Assembly (NCBI GenBank): GCA_031363945.1
Contig: JANLVJ010000041.1
Coordinates: 33,310 to 97,309 of the forward strand
Reading direction: 5' to 3'
DNA: 64,000 nucleotides
Source: JANLVJ01 sp031363945
GTDB lineage: Bacteria > Bacteroidota > Bacteroidia > Sphingobacteriales > Sphingobacteriaceae
Part shown: positions 27,114-37,182 of the stretch, one piece after another
Layout: each line of letters opens with the position of its first letter
Numbering within the stretch: position 1 is the stretch's first letter
Translations under genes and position numbers: made by a program
The notes under the pieces: model-generated
Told to the model about the DNA's origin: nothing
The model's database searches: none
Seen by the model: the letters and a program-made list of their open reading frames with translations, nothing else

Positions 27114-27431
27114 CTATTTGCCAGCTGACTCCGAAATCAGGTCATCACCAGACAGGGCAATGGCAAAACCAGATCCTGAATCTGCATCAGAAGCAAGCGC
27201 CAGCGAAGTTTTTGATGCAGGTTCAACCTGATCATTCGGCCCTAACAGAAGCATAGGAACAGGCTGCATAACTTCAACCAGAACAGGTTTAGCCTTTTGA
27301 TGGCTTTGTTTTACCAACGATGACTGACCTTTGCAAGAGGCCAATAAAACCGGTAGGCAGAGCAAACAGATTAAGACAAAGCCTGAATTTCTCAAATAAA
27401 CACATTGAAATTTTGTACCGGTTGATTTCAT
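27114..27431 (-). CDS. Small putative lipoprotein
   Basis: From the ATG at 27431 the product is 105 residues with a lipoprotein signal (hydrophobic residues 15-31) ending in the lipobox LLASC. The rest is Ser/Ala/Pro-rich with no recognised domain. It ends with ALSGDDLISES, similar in wording and setting to TSGDDLVAKA in the neighbouring gene product, so the two may be distant paralogues. The frame could start at 27572, but that extension runs through the terminator of the upstream gene and into its 3' end, so the shorter form is preferred. Confidence 0.6.
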   Translation of the reverse strand: MKSTGTKFQCVYLRNSGFVLICLLCLPVLLASCKGQSSLVKQSHQKAKPVLVEVMQPVPMLLLGPNDQVEPASKTSLALASDADSGSGFAIALSGDDLISESAGK

Positions 27432-27499
27432 ATGCGATGTAACGGAAGCCCCGCTAAAAGGTTCGGAAATCAATAAAGTTTTAAGCCATTTGTAATCAT

Positions 27500-27533
27500 A
27501 AAAAAAGGGCTGGTCATTTAAGACCAGCCCTTT
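27500..27533 (-). terminator. Strong terminator after the 226-residue lipoprotein gene
   Basis: AAAGGGCTGGTC and GACCAGCCCTTT form a perfect 12-bp stem with a six-base loop. On the minus strand the stem is followed by a T-run. It separates two related lipoprotein genes. Confidence 0.88.
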
Positions 27534-27552
27534 GTTATTTAACAATACTTTT

Positions 27553-28233
27553 TTAAGCGAGCATTTGCACAAGCCCTAAAATAGCAAGTACCAATCCTAT
27601 TGCAGTAAAGATGGTTCCAACTACACCACTGATCAGGAAGAAAATAACACCTAAAACGATCAGGATCAAACCAATTAAAAGCAGTTTGTTAAAACCACCA
27701 TACGATCCGCCCCTGGCGGCCATGGCACTTGACATTTTAACTGTTCTACTGGTCAGTTTATCTTCAATCTTCTGCTTCTTGGCATCAGAAAGTTTATTGA
27801 AAGCTGCGTTTGCAGCTAATTGCTCATGAACAGTTTCTCTGACAGCATTTTCACGAACGACCATATCACTTGAACTTAGTGCAGCCTTACGCCCTATTGA
27901 TAGAGCAGACTTAATTTCTGCTGCTTTCAATGTTGCTTTTGCAACCAGATCATCACCAGAAGTTGAAGCTGTAGCCATTCCCGTATTTGAATGGTCAGGG
28001 GCTGTAGCAAGGGAAGATGAAGGTTTTTCAGTTTCTGTTACGCTTTTATCTACTGCGACCATAGGCGTGGCCACCTGAGCATAGTTATCAGACTTCGTTA
28101 TAAATTTTGGATCAGCGCTTTTGACTTTTACCCAATGGTATTGGGAAGCACATGAACTGAGTAATGCCGCCGATATGGCAAGGCTTAGCAAAAGTGTTGA
28201 AGAAACACCAAAAAAGGAGTTGATCTTTTTCAT
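27553..28233 (-). CDS. Putative lipoprotein with C-terminal glycine-rich membrane hairpin
   Basis: The 226-residue protein has a lipoprotein signal with lipobox LLSSC (cysteine near residue 28). A Ser/Thr/Ala-rich spacer and a helical stretch around residues 120-170 (SDAKKQKIEDKLTSRTVKMS) follow. The end is two hydrophobic segments of about 20 residues each (LLLIGLILIVLGVIFFLISG and TIFTAIGLVLAILGLVQ) typical of small Bacteroidota membrane proteins with a Gly-turn hairpin. Function is unknown. It ends in a strong terminator. Confidence 0.75.
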   Translation of the reverse strand: MKKINSFFGVSSTLLLSLAISAALLSSCASQYHWVKVKSADPKFITKSDNYAQVATPMVAVDKSVTETEKPSSSLATAPDHSNTGMATASTSGDDLVAKATLKAAEIKSALSIGRKAALSSSDMVVRENAVRETVHEQLAANAAFNKLSDAKKQKIEDKLTSRTVKMSSAMAARGGSYGGFNKLLLIGLILIVLGVIFFLISGVVGTIFTAIGLVLAILGLVQMLA

Positions 28234-28354
28234 AATTTGAATTTAAATGAAAGGAATATCTTAATATTTCTAAAATAAAGAAGATTAAATAAGCTCAATC
28301 AGTCGTAATGAAAAAGTTATACGTTTATGGCATTTTAAGGCATAATTTTTATTT

Positions 28355-29626
28355 TTAAAGATCAAAACCAATATCACTGCGAAAATTCATTCCCTCAAAA
28401 CTGATTTCATTAATTCGGGCAACCGCAGTTTTTAAAGCTGCCTGCTGATCAGGGCCCATGGCCGTAACGGCCAGCACCCTTCCTCCATCAGTTACTACCT
28501 CACCATTTTCATTTTTCGTACCTGCATGAAAAACAAAGCTTCCTTCCTGTGCCTGGGCACCACTGATTTTATCACCCTTATTATACTTACCAGGGTAACC
28601 ACCTGCGACAAGCATAATAGTAGCAGCCACCTCTTTGCTTACACTTAGCTCAGCGGTATCAAGTTTACCCAGAGCAAGTGACTCAAACAGCTCGACAAGA
28701 TCAGAAGTGATTCTGGGCAAAACGCTTTCAGTTTCAGGATCTCCGAGTCTTACATTATATTCTATGACCAGAGGCTCATTATCTACTTTAATGATTCCAA
28801 TAAACAGGAAACCACTGTAAGGAATATTTTCTGCCTGAAGACCCTGAATAGTAGGAAGAATAATTTGCTCAGTAATCTTGTTCATAAATTCAGGTGTCGC
28901 AAAGGGTACTGGTGAAACAGAGCCCATTCCTCCGGTATTTAAACCGCTGTCACCTTCACCAATCTTCTTATAATCTTTAGCCTCTGGAAACACCTTAAAT
29001 GATTTACCATCGGTAAGTACAAAGACAGAAAGCTCAATACCATCAAGAAACTGTTCAATGACAACAGTCGTTCCGGCTTTACCAAATGCCGCACCGCTCA
29101 GCATTTCAGTGACGGTAGAAATTGCTTCGTTTCTATCACTGGTGATTACTACTCCTTTACCTGCAGCCAGCCCATCGGCTTTCAACACAATTGGTAAAAT
29201 ATGCTGATTGATATATTGGGTTGCCTTCTCAAGTTCACTGGCATTAAAACTTGCATATGCAGCAGTCGGAATACCGTGACGGTTCATGAAAGCCTTTGAA
29301 AAGTCTTTACTACCTTCAAGCCGGGCTCCCTGCATGCAGGGGCCAATGATATGAATATACTTTAATGCGTTATCTTCCAGAAAAAAATCATGAATACCCA
29401 GTACCAGGGGCTCTTCAGGGCCAACAATAACCATCTGAATGTTTTTTTCAAGTACAACCTTTTTTATAAATTCGAAATCATTCACTGACCCGGGTATATT
29501 CAAACCACAATCTGAGGTACCTACGTTTCCGGGCAGTATGTAAAGTTGACTGCATTTAGGGCTTTTAGAAAGCTTCCATGAAAGAGCATGTTCTCGCCCT
29601 CCTGATCCCAGCAAAAGTATATTCAT
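28355..29626 (-). CDS. purD: Phosphoribosylamine-glycine ligase (GAR synthetase)
   Basis: PurD joins 5-phosphoribosylamine and glycine with ATP in purine synthesis. The 423 residues begin with LLLGSGGREHALSWKL, the N-domain phosphate loop. They contain the ATP-grasp motif LKADGLAAGKGVVI (about residues 143-156) and the family signature RLGDPETESVLPR. It is monocistronic as far as can be seen. A near-consensus box (TAATTTTA) lies 6-13 bases before the ATG. Confidence 0.97.
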   Translation of the reverse strand: MNILLLGSGGREHALSWKLSKSPKCSQLYILPGNVGTSDCGLNIPGSVNDFEFIKKVVLEKNIQMVIVGPEEPLVLGIHDFFLEDNALKYIHIIGPCMQGARLEGSKDFSKAFMNRHGIPTAAYASFNASELEKATQYINQHILPIVLKADGLAAGKGVVITSDRNEAISTVTEMLSGAAFGKAGTTVVIEQFLDGIELSVFVLTDGKSFKVFPEAKDYKKIGEGDSGLNTGGMGSVSPVPFATPEFMNKITEQIILPTIQGLQAENIPYSGFLFIGIIKVDNEPLVIEYNVRLGDPETESVLPRITSDLVELFESLALGKLDTAELSVSKEVAATIMLVAGGYPGKYNKGDKISGAQAQEGSFVFHAGTKNENGEVVTDGGRVLAVTAMGPDQQAALKTAVARINEISFEGMNFRSDIGFDL

Positions 29627-29844
29627 GGAGTAAAATTAGGTGAATTAGCCATATATTTGTAAGCTTTTAAGGTTTTATACAGATGCTCTGCTAATCTTAA
29701 CTCCTGAATTGACTTTGACTTTACGTGCAAATTTCATATTTAATGACAGTTTGTACTGGATAAATGTCTTTATTTATTCAATTAATGACTGGCTTGACTT
29801 TTGAGCCCGCTTGCTTTTAATTGCCTACCAACAAAAAAGAAATT

Positions 29845-32800
29845 ATGATCAATTATATTTCTAAACTTTTTGGAAATAAATCTGAACGCGATGTCAAAAG
29901 CCTAGGGCCCATTGTTAACCAGATTCTGGCAGAATACAGTCAGCTTCAAACAGTTTCTAATGATGAACTACGGGCAAAAACAGCCGGGATGAGAGCCCGT
30001 ATCAATGAATTCTTAAAAGGCATTGATGAACAAATTAATGAGATAAAGGTAGAGGCCGAAAATCCTGAACTTGATATAACGCAAAAAGTTCCGCTTTATG
30101 ATGAGGTTGATAAGCTGGGGAAAGATCGCGATATAGAACTCGAAAAGGTTCTTATGCAGGTATTACCCGAAGCGTTTGCGGTAATGAAAGAAACAGCCCG
30201 ACGGTTTAAAGAAAATTCTGAACTGGTCGTAACAGCAACAGAATTTGATAAGAAACTTGCAAAAAAACATGATTTCGTCAGCATCAGCGGTGCTGATGCG
30301 GTTTATAAAAACACCTGGACAGCAGCCGGAATGCAAATTACCTGGGACATGGTTCATTATGATGTACAGCTTGTAGGTGGCATTGTATTACATGAAGGAA
30401 AGATCTCAGAGATGGCAACGGGTGAGGGTAAGACCCTTGTAGCGACCCTACCTGTATTTCTCAATGCGCTTGCAGGAAACGGAGTGCACCTGGTAACGGT
30501 CAATGATTACCTGAGCCGACGCGATAGTGAGTGGATGGGCCCACTTTATATGTTCCATGGCTTACAGGTTGACTGTATCGACAAGCATGAGCCAAATTCA
30601 GAAGAGCGTCGGCAGGCTTATCTGGCTGACATTACTTTTGGAACAAATAATGAATTCGGTTTTGATTACCTACGTGACAATATGGCACGCAGCATTGATG
30701 ACCTTGTTCAAAGAAAATTACATTTTGCAATTGTTGATGAGGTAGACTCAGTTCTTATCGATGATGCACGAACGCCTTTAATCATTTCAGGGCCTATACC
30801 CAGAGGTGATGAACATGAGTTTTATGATCTGAAGCCCCGTATCGAAAGACTGGTAAATGCACAAAAAGCCTATACAAATAGCGCCTTAACACAAGCACGT
30901 AAGTTACTTACTGAAAAAGATGAGGTTGATGGGGGCCTGGCTCTTCTTCGCGTTCACCGGGGCCTGCCAAAAAGTAAACCCCTGATCAAATTCCTGAGTG
31001 AGCCCGGAATGAGACAAATCTTGCAGAAAACTGAAAATTTCTATATGCAGGATCAGTCAAAAGACATGCATAAAGTTGATGCAGAATTGTTCTTTGTGAT
31101 TGATGAAAAAAACAACCAGATAGAGCTTTCAGAAAAAGGTCTTGAGCTGATAACAAAATCTGGTGAAGATGTCAATTTTTTTGTCATGCCTGATGTAGGT
31201 ATGGAAATAGCCGATATTGAAAAAAGCCCTGTGCTCTCTGAAGATGAGAAAGCCGCCAGAAAAGAAGAACTGATGCGGGATTTTGCCATCAAATCAGAGC
31301 GGATACACTCTATAAATCAATTATTAAAAGCCTATACCCTGTTTGAAAAGGATACTGAATATATTCTCGATGATGGTAAGGTAAAGATTGTTGATGAGCA
31401 GACAGGACGCGTACTTGAAGGGCGGCGTTATTCTGATGGACTGCATCAGGCCATTGAAGCCAAAGAAAATGTAAAGGTTGAAGATGCTACGCAAACTTAT
31501 GCAACAGTAACACTTCAGAATTATTTCAGAATGTACCATAAGCTTTGTGGCATGACTGGTACCGCTACGACTGAAGCGGGTGAATTCTGGCAAATTTATA
31601 AGCTTGATGTTGTTGAAATTCCTACTAACCGCAAAGGTGTTCGCCGCGATCAGGAAGACATGGTGTATAAAACCATTCGTGAAAAATATAATGCAGTTGC
31701 TGAAGAAATAGTAAAACTGACAACCGAAGGAAGACCTGTATTAGTGGGTACAACCTCAGTCGAAATATCAGAGTTACTCAGCCGGATGTTAAAATTAAAA
31801 GGTATCAGACATAATGTACTAAATGCAAAAATGCATCAGAAAGAAGCTGATATCGTTGCCGAAGCAGGTAAAAAAAGTACTGTGACAATCGCTACCAATA
31901 TGGCTGGCCGGGGTACAGACATAAAACTGGGACCAGATGTTAAAGAAGCTGGTGGTTTAGCCATCATCGGTACCGAACGCCATGAATCACGCAGGGTTGA
32001 CCGTCAGTTACGGGGCCGTTCTGGCAGACAAGGAGATACAGGATCATCACAATTCTATGTTTCTCTTGAAGATAACCTGATGCGACTGTTTGGCTCTGAC
32101 CGTATTGCAAGTCTCATGGACCGTATGGGCCTTGAAGAAGGAGAAGTCATTCAACATTCAATGATTTCAAAATCAATTGAACGTGCACAGAAGAAAGTCG
32201 AAGAAAATAATTTTGGTATAAGAAAACGATTACTTGAATATGACGATGTGATGAACTCACAGCGCACGGTTATCTATACCAAACGTCATAATGCCCTATT
32301 TGGAGAACGTCTTGAGGTAGATCTTCAGAATGCCATATTTGATACCGTCGATGAACTTGCAAGAAGCTATCATGAAGAAGGTAATTTCGAAGGTTTCAGG
32401 GTAGAGGTGCTCCGTATTTTTTCTTATCTGAGCGAAACCATCAATGAGGCTGATTTTAAAAGCGCTAAGCCCGAGCAGTTAAGTCAGCGTTTATTTGAAG
32501 AGCTGCTTGATTTTTACCAGGAAAAAAGTCGCAGAATTGCCATGAATGCAGTGCCGGTTATTGAAGATATTTACAAAAACCGCCATCAGGGAATAGAAAA
32601 TATTGTCATACCTTATAGCGACGGCAATATCACTTTTCAGGTACCGGTAAATCTTGAAAAAGCACATGCCTCAGCTGGTGCTGAGATTACAAAGGTATTT
32701 GAACAGGCGATTTCACTTGACATACTTGACGATGCCTGGAAAGAGCATCTTCGTGAAATGGACGAATTACGTCAGTCGGTTCAGAATGCTGTTTACGAGC

Positions 32801-33141
32801 AAAAAGATCCACTATTGATATATAAATTCGAATCTTATAAGTTATTTCAGCAGCTCATAACAAATATCAATCGAGACACAGTCAGTTTTTTATTTAAAGG
32901 AGCAATACCAGTACAGCAGGAAAATCAGGTCGCTGCCCAGCGTAAGCCTCAACCTCGTACTGATGCGCCAAAGCTCACAATGAGCAAGCCCGAATATGGC
33001 ACAGAAGCAGAAAACGAACAGGTTGCACAATTAGTAAAAGCACAGCCTGTAAGGGCAGAGCAAAAAGCTGGCAGGAATGATCTCTGCCCATGCGGAAGTG
33101 GAAAGAAATATAAAAATTGTCATGGGCAGGGTGAGTTTTAG
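29845..33141 (+). CDS. secA: Preprotein translocase ATPase SecA
   Basis: SecA drives proteins through SecYEG. From the ATG at 29845 (family-like MINYISKLFGNKSERDVK; an earlier TTG is less likely) the protein has 1,098 residues, longer than the roughly 900 of E. coli as usual in Bacteroidota because of insertions, for example around residues 330-440. Walker A MATGEGKTL, DEVDSVLIDDARTPL, the motif VI region TERHESRRVDRQLRGRSGRQGD and the C-terminal zinc-binding DLCPCGSGKKYKNCHG (binds SecB and ribosomes) are all present. The next gene starts inside its last 20 bases. Confidence 0.97.
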   Translation: MINYISKLFGNKSERDVKSLGPIVNQILAEYSQLQTVSNDELRAKTAGMRARINEFLKGIDEQINEIKVEAENPELDITQKVPLYDEVDKLGKDRDIELEKVLMQVLPEAFAVMKETARRFKENSELVVTATEFDKKLAKKHDFVSISGADAVYKNTWTAAGMQITWDMVHYDVQLVGGIVLHEGKISEMATGEGKTLVATLPVFLNALAGNGVHLVTVNDYLSRRDSEWMGPLYMFHGLQVDCIDKHEPNSEERRQAYLADITFGTNNEFGFDYLRDNMARSIDDLVQRKLHFAIVDEVDSVLIDDARTPLIISGPIPRGDEHEFYDLKPRIERLVNAQKAYTNSALTQARKLLTEKDEVDGGLALLRVHRGLPKSKPLIKFLSEPGMRQILQKTENFYMQDQSKDMHKVDAELFFVIDEKNNQIELSEKGLELITKSGEDVNFFVMPDVGMEIADIEKSPVLSEDEKAARKEELMRDFAIKSERIHSINQLLKAYTLFEKDTEYILDDGKVKIVDEQTGRVLEGRRYSDGLHQAIEAKENVKVEDATQTYATVTLQNYFRMYHKLCGMTGTATTEAGEFWQIYKLDVVEIPTNRKGVRRDQEDMVYKTIREKYNAVAEEIVKLTTEGRPVLVGTTSVEISELLSRMLKLKGIRHNVLNAKMHQKEADIVAEAGKKSTVTIATNMAGRGTDIKLGPDVKEAGGLAIIGTERHESRRVDRQLRGRSGRQGDTGSSQFYVSLEDNLMRLFGSDRIASLMDRMGLEEGEVIQHSMISKSIERAQKKVEENNFGIRKRLLEYDDVMNSQRTVIYTKRHNALFGERLEVDLQNAIFDTVDELARSYHEEGNFEGFRVEVLRIFSYLSETINEADFKSAKPEQLSQRLFEELLDFYQEKSRRIAMNAVPVIEDIYKNRHQGIENIVIPYSDGNITFQVPVNLEKAHASAGAEITKVFEQAISLDILDDAWKEHLREMDELRQSVQNAVYEQKDPLLIYKFESYKLFQQLITNINRDTVSFLFKGAIPVQQENQVAAQRKPQPRTDAPKLTMSKPEYGTEAENEQVAQLVKAQPVRAEQKAGRNDLCPCGSGKKYKNCHGQGEF

Positions 33142-33613
33142 CAGGCGCATCCGGCAATCTGTAGGCTGTTTGTTTTTCTGCCTGATGTTGGTCAGTTTTC
33201 ATAGCCTGCAGGCACAGGTTAAGACTAATATGGTAGTAGAGCAGGTAGTGCGTTCTGAACCTAATCTGCAGCTGAATGAAGATGCCCGTTTAACGCTTGT
33301 TATAAAAAAACGAGTTGAATTCAATAAAAAACTTGCCTCAATACCTCAGGGCTACCGGATAGTATTGTATTCAGGAAGAATTCGTCTACTGGCTTATAAT
33401 GCTCAGGAGCGTTTTAAACGAGCATATCCAGAACAGGAAGCCTACCTAACCTATGCTTTTCCGAATTTTAAAATTACGGCAGGCGACTATAAAACAAAAG
33501 AACAGGCAGCCCTGATGCTTAATGAAATAAAAGCACTTTACCCTGATCAGATTTTACTGATTGTACCACAAAAAATAGACCTGACTAAAACTTACGAGCC
33601 AGACCAACAATGA
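33122..33613 (+). CDS. Secreted SPOR-like domain protein
   Basis: This 163-residue protein begins within the last codons of secA, with a signal peptide through about residue 32 (VGCLFFCLMLVSFHSLQAQ). The C-terminal 70 residues (GYRIVLYSG ... AYLTYAFPNFKITAGDYKTKEQAALMLNEI) have the pattern of a SPOR domain, which binds denuded septal peptidoglycan glycan strands. The overlap with secA and the ATGA overlap with the next gene suggest one transcription unit. A longer frame from 33077 would place the signal peptide internally, so it was not chosen. Confidence 0.78.
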   Translation: MGRVSFSRRIRQSVGCLFFCLMLVSFHSLQAQVKTNMVVEQVVRSEPNLQLNEDARLTLVIKKRVEFNKKLASIPQGYRIVLYSGRIRLLAYNAQERFKRAYPEQEAYLTYAFPNFKITAGDYKTKEQAALMLNEIKALYPDQILLIVPQKIDLTKTYEPDQQ

Positions 33614-34803
33614 GTAAATTACTAGAAGATAAAATAAAAGAGCAGGCAGCAGTGATCACCGCAAAAGTTATTGAGAACAGACGCTACCTGCATGCTCATC
33701 CAGAACTATCTTTTAAAGAAATAGAAACAGCAGCTTTTGTTGCCAGAAAACTTACTGAGCTTGATCTTCCATTTGAGGTTAAAGCAGGCACAGGACTTGT
33801 TGCCATACTTAAAGGAACAATCAAGTCAGATTCTGTTATTGCCTTACGTGCAGATATAGATGCACTGCCTATTCATGAACTGAATAACATACCCTATAAA
33901 TCTCAGGTAGACGGGGTCATGCATGCTTGCGGCCATGATGTACATACGGCTTCGCTACTGGGTACTGCAGAGATACTGAGCACCCTGAGAAATGACTTTG
34001 GCGGTACTGTCAAATTCATTTTTCAACCTGGAGAAGAAAAGATCCCTGGTGGTGCAAGTATGATGATCAAAGAAGGTGCGTTAAAAAACCCATCACCTCA
34101 GGCCATTCTTGGTCAACATGTTCTACCACAGCTTGAAGCAGGAAAGATTGGTTTTAGACCAGGTAAATACATGGCCTCGGCTGATGAATTATACGTTACT
34201 GTCAAGGGTAAAGGTGGTCATGGAGCAATGCCAAATTTTAATATTGACCCGATATTAATTGCTGCACATATTATTGTTGCCTTGCAGCAAATTGTCAGCA
34301 GAATGGCTGACCCGAAAATGCCTACAGTGCTATCATTCGGTACAGTAATGGCAAAAGGAGCCACCAATGTCATACCAGACTCTGTTTACCTGGAAGGTAC
34401 ATTTCGCACTCTTGATGAGAAATGGAGAGCTGAAGCCTTAAGGCGCATGAAAAAACTGGCTGAAGGCATGGCAGAAAGTATGGGTGGCACCTGTGAATTT
34501 AAGATTCTCAGAGGCTACCCATTTTTAGTCAATGACGAAGAACTGACGACTTCTTCAAAAGAACATGCCATTCAATATATGGGTGCTGACAATATAGTTG
34601 ACCTTGATATCTGGATGGCAGCAGAAGATTTTGCTTTTTATACTCAGGAAACCCGGGCATGTTTTTATCGCCTTGGTACCGGAAATGAGCAACAGGGAAT
34701 AATTTCAGGTGTTCACACCCCCACCTTCAATATTGATGAGTCTGCATTAAAAATCAGTACCGGTTTAATGGCATATCTGGCAGTGAAAGAACTCGGAAAT
34801 TAA
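33610..34803 (+). CDS. M20 family amidohydrolase (hippurate hydrolase/N-acyl amino acid deacylase-like)
   Basis: The 397-residue zinc hydrolase shows RRYLHAHPELSFKE at the start, the metal motif HACGHDVHTASLLG (about residues 105-118), FQPGEE with the catalytic glutamate pair (about 148-153), and a dimerisation domain with GGHGAMPN. This is the M20D group, which includes hippuricase, IAA-amino acid hydrolase and N-acetyl-diaminopimelate deacetylase; the exact substrate cannot be told. It overlaps the SPOR-like gene by four bases. Confidence 0.92.
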   Translation: MSKLLEDKIKEQAAVITAKVIENRRYLHAHPELSFKEIETAAFVARKLTELDLPFEVKAGTGLVAILKGTIKSDSVIALRADIDALPIHELNNIPYKSQVDGVMHACGHDVHTASLLGTAEILSTLRNDFGGTVKFIFQPGEEKIPGGASMMIKEGALKNPSPQAILGQHVLPQLEAGKIGFRPGKYMASADELYVTVKGKGGHGAMPNFNIDPILIAAHIIVALQQIVSRMADPKMPTVLSFGTVMAKGATNVIPDSVYLEGTFRTLDEKWRAEALRRMKKLAEGMAESMGGTCEFKILRGYPFLVNDEELTTSSKEHAIQYMGADNIVDLDIWMAAEDFAFYTQETRACFYRLGTGNEQQGIISGVHTPTFNIDESALKISTGLMAYLAVKELGN

Positions 34804-35045
34804 GATTTCCTTTTGATGATTATTTTATATTCTTGATTTACTATACCTGTCATTGAATTAGATAATTCAAGTTGAAATTGTATTAAATTTGATATAGTAA
34901 CTCTAGTCTGGTGCATAAGTGTTACACCCTGACAGTTCATTTACTGATGGCATTACTAAAAAGTTGGAAATAAACCGCTTTAAACAACTTTTCGATCAGC
35001 ATAACGTAAAAGTTATTGTAATTAACCAGTGCTGAGCTTTAATTA

Positions 35046-36686
35046 ATGATGCAATTGAAACGTACGCCAACTATTGCATGGAAGCAAAATAATGCTTCAG
35101 CAAGCCTGTTTGATGACTGGAATAATGATGACATGAACTCATTATTAAAATTGGCGTCAGCAGCAGCAGCAGATCAGGCTACAGCAGCAATTGCAGTAGC
35201 TGAAAATGGTTTCCTGAATTTTAAACTTGCAGGTAATATCGATTCTATATCAATAAGTGATGAATTTCAGTTACTTGCCAACAAAGTATTTATTGTAGAA
35301 GATTTATTGCATGATATCCGGTTTGCGGCCTTTCCGGTGATTGAGATTTCTGGCCCAGTAAGATTCTTTTTTAGTTACCCGTTAAATAGAGGCTCTGAAT
35401 CAAATCGGCAGTTTCATTTATGCCTTTTTCATTCTGAACCAAAGAAACTAAGTAAATCAGCCATTAATTTATTGGGCCTTGTAGCCAAGATGGGCGTACG
35501 CCTGTTAAAAACTAATAAACAAAACCTACAGCTTAAGAAAAATGAAGAAAAATTTAAAAGTAGTAAGCAAGTCGGGAAACTGGTAGCAAAACAACTAGAC
35601 CAGCAAAAAAAGTTTTATGAGAATATTCTCAATAAACTACCCACTGATATTGCAGTTTTCGATGCTGATCATAAGTATCTGTTTGTAAATCCCGGTGCTA
35701 TTAGTGTTAAAGAATACCGTAAGTATATCATCGGTAAAGATGATTATGACTATGCGGAATTCAGGCAAAGAGACAAGTCGACTGCTGATTATAGAAGGGA
35801 GCAATTTTTACGGGTAAAACATACAGGAAAAGAGATTCGCTGGGAAGATAGTTTGAAAGGACCTGCTGGAAATACTATTACTCACCTTCGCCGCATGTTT
35901 CCTGTTCATGATAACGAAGGAAAATTATCGTTCGTGATAGGTTTTGGTATTGATATTACCGATCGTAAAACCATGGAGGAAAAGCAGGCTGTATTGGTAG
36001 AGCAACTATCAGCCAAAAATATACAGCTAATTGATTTTTGTAATATCGTATCTCATAACCTCAGGGGGCCGTTGGTAAATATGTCGCTCCTGGTGAATTA
36101 TATTGAGGAATCAACAGATACTGAAGATCAGATTTTATTAATCTCTAAGCTTCATCCTGTGATCGACAACCTGAATACTACCTTTAATGAACTGGTAGAG
36201 TCAATTCAGATAAAGCAGGATCTGGAAATCAAGTCCGAACATATTTTGTTAATTGATTATCTTCAAAGTACAATCGAAGGTCTTGGGTCAATTATCAATA
36301 AGTCAGGAGCACATTTTGAAGTCGATTTTGATAGTTCTATGAGTATATTTTTCCCACCTAAATATTTACACAGTATCTTCTATAATTTACTCAGCAACAG
36401 TTTAAAATACCAGAGTCCAAATCGAAGCCCTCTGATTAAAATTAACTATACTAAAATTAATGGTAAAGCATTACTTTCAATTACTGACAATGGCCTGGGT
36501 ATTGACCTGATCAAGCACAGTGAAAATTTCTTTAAAATTGGAAAGGTTTTCCACCGCCATCCAAATGCCAAAGGTTTCGGATTATATATGACTAAAACCC
36601 AGGTTGAAGCAATGGATGGTAAAATCTGGGTTGAGAGCACTCCTGATATTGGTAGTACTTTTTTTATTGAATTTTCAAACCAATAG
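35046..36686 (+). CDS. PAS-domain sensor histidine kinase
   Basis: The 546-residue cytosolic kinase has no membrane segment. Residues 1-160 look like a divergent GAF-type sensor, including an Ala-rich stretch from CAG-like codons near 35157. A coiled coil (about 165-190) and a PAS domain (about 190-310, ending FGIDITDRKTMEE) follow. The phospho-acceptor box is FCNIVSHNLRGPL (H337), and the HATPase domain has NLLSNSLKY, DNGLGIDL and KGFGLYMTK. A response-regulator gene follows after one base, so they form a two-component pair. The signal is unknown. Confidence 0.92.
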   Translation: MMQLKRTPTIAWKQNNASASLFDDWNNDDMNSLLKLASAAAADQATAAIAVAENGFLNFKLAGNIDSISISDEFQLLANKVFIVEDLLHDIRFAAFPVIEISGPVRFFFSYPLNRGSESNRQFHLCLFHSEPKKLSKSAINLLGLVAKMGVRLLKTNKQNLQLKKNEEKFKSSKQVGKLVAKQLDQQKKFYENILNKLPTDIAVFDADHKYLFVNPGAISVKEYRKYIIGKDDYDYAEFRQRDKSTADYRREQFLRVKHTGKEIRWEDSLKGPAGNTITHLRRMFPVHDNEGKLSFVIGFGIDITDRKTMEEKQAVLVEQLSAKNIQLIDFCNIVSHNLRGPLVNMSLLVNYIEESTDTEDQILLISKLHPVIDNLNTTFNELVESIQIKQDLEIKSEHILLIDYLQSTIEGLGSIINKSGAHFEVDFDSSMSIFFPPKYLHSIFYNLLSNSLKYQSPNRSPLIKINYTKINGKALLSITDNGLGIDLIKHSENFFKIGKVFHRHPNAKGFGLYMTKTQVEAMDGKIWVESTPDIGSTFFIEFSNQ

Positions 36687-36687
36687 T

Positions 36688-37116
36688 ATGATTGCGGAAA
36701 AAAGTATTTTTTTAGTCGACGATGATCCAACCTTTATATTCCTCACCAAAAAGCTAATATTAAACACAAAAATTGCAGCTAAAATCAATGAATTTTCTGA
36801 TGGGCAACAAGCACTTGATTTTTTAACAGACAACCTAGAAGCACAGGATCAATATCCTGACCTGATATTTCTTGATCTCAGCATGCCTATTGTTGATGGA
36901 TGGGATTTTTTAAATGAATACCTCCTGATTGAAAAACTGATCAACAAAAAGATAAAACTGTTTATCGTTTCATCTTCTATTTCACCGCATGATATAGAGC
37001 GGGCCAAAAACTATAAAATTGTTGCTGATTTCATCATAAAACCCATACTTAAAGAAAAGTTTCTGGAAATTATAGAAAATCTTTGCCAGGACGATAGCAC
37101 TTCTGGGATGGCCTGA
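36688..37116 (+). CDS. Stand-alone response regulator receiver
   Basis: The 142-residue protein is a single receiver domain: acidic pocket FLVDDDPTF, phospho-acceptor in LIFLDLSMP (D63) and the conserved lysine in FIIKPI. There is no output domain, so it acts through protein contacts or as a phosphate shuttle. It starts one base after the kinase stop. The longer frame beginning at 36604 overlaps the kinase and adds a non-family N-terminus. Confidence 0.92.
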   Translation: MIAEKSIFLVDDDPTFIFLTKKLILNTKIAAKINEFSDGQQALDFLTDNLEAQDQYPDLIFLDLSMPIVDGWDFLNEYLLIEKLINKKIKLFIVSSSISPHDIERAKNYKIVADFIIKPILKEKFLEIIENLCQDDSTSGMA

Positions 37117-37131
37117 TAAAATTTGTCATCT

Positions 37132-37139
37132 TAATTTTG
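37132..37139 (+). promoter_or_regulatory. -7 box (TAATTTTG) for the aminotransferase-fusion operon
   Basis: An exact TAnnTTTG match lies 15 bases after the response-regulator stop, separating the two-component pair from the next two genes. No -33 TTG at 19-20 bases was seen. Confidence 0.5.
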
Positions 37140-37182
37140 CATTTGATAGCTTATGTGTCATTTTTATGCTATCATTAGTAAG

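Noticed and set aside
27432..27572. N-terminal extension of the small lipoprotein to 27572
   Set aside because: The extension crosses a perfect 12-bp terminator and the end of the upstream gene, and the lipoprotein signal starts only at 27431.
36604..36687. Upstream start giving the response regulator a hydrophobic N-terminus
   Set aside because: The added residues are the histidine kinase 3' end read in another frame; receiver domains start at the ATG at 36688.
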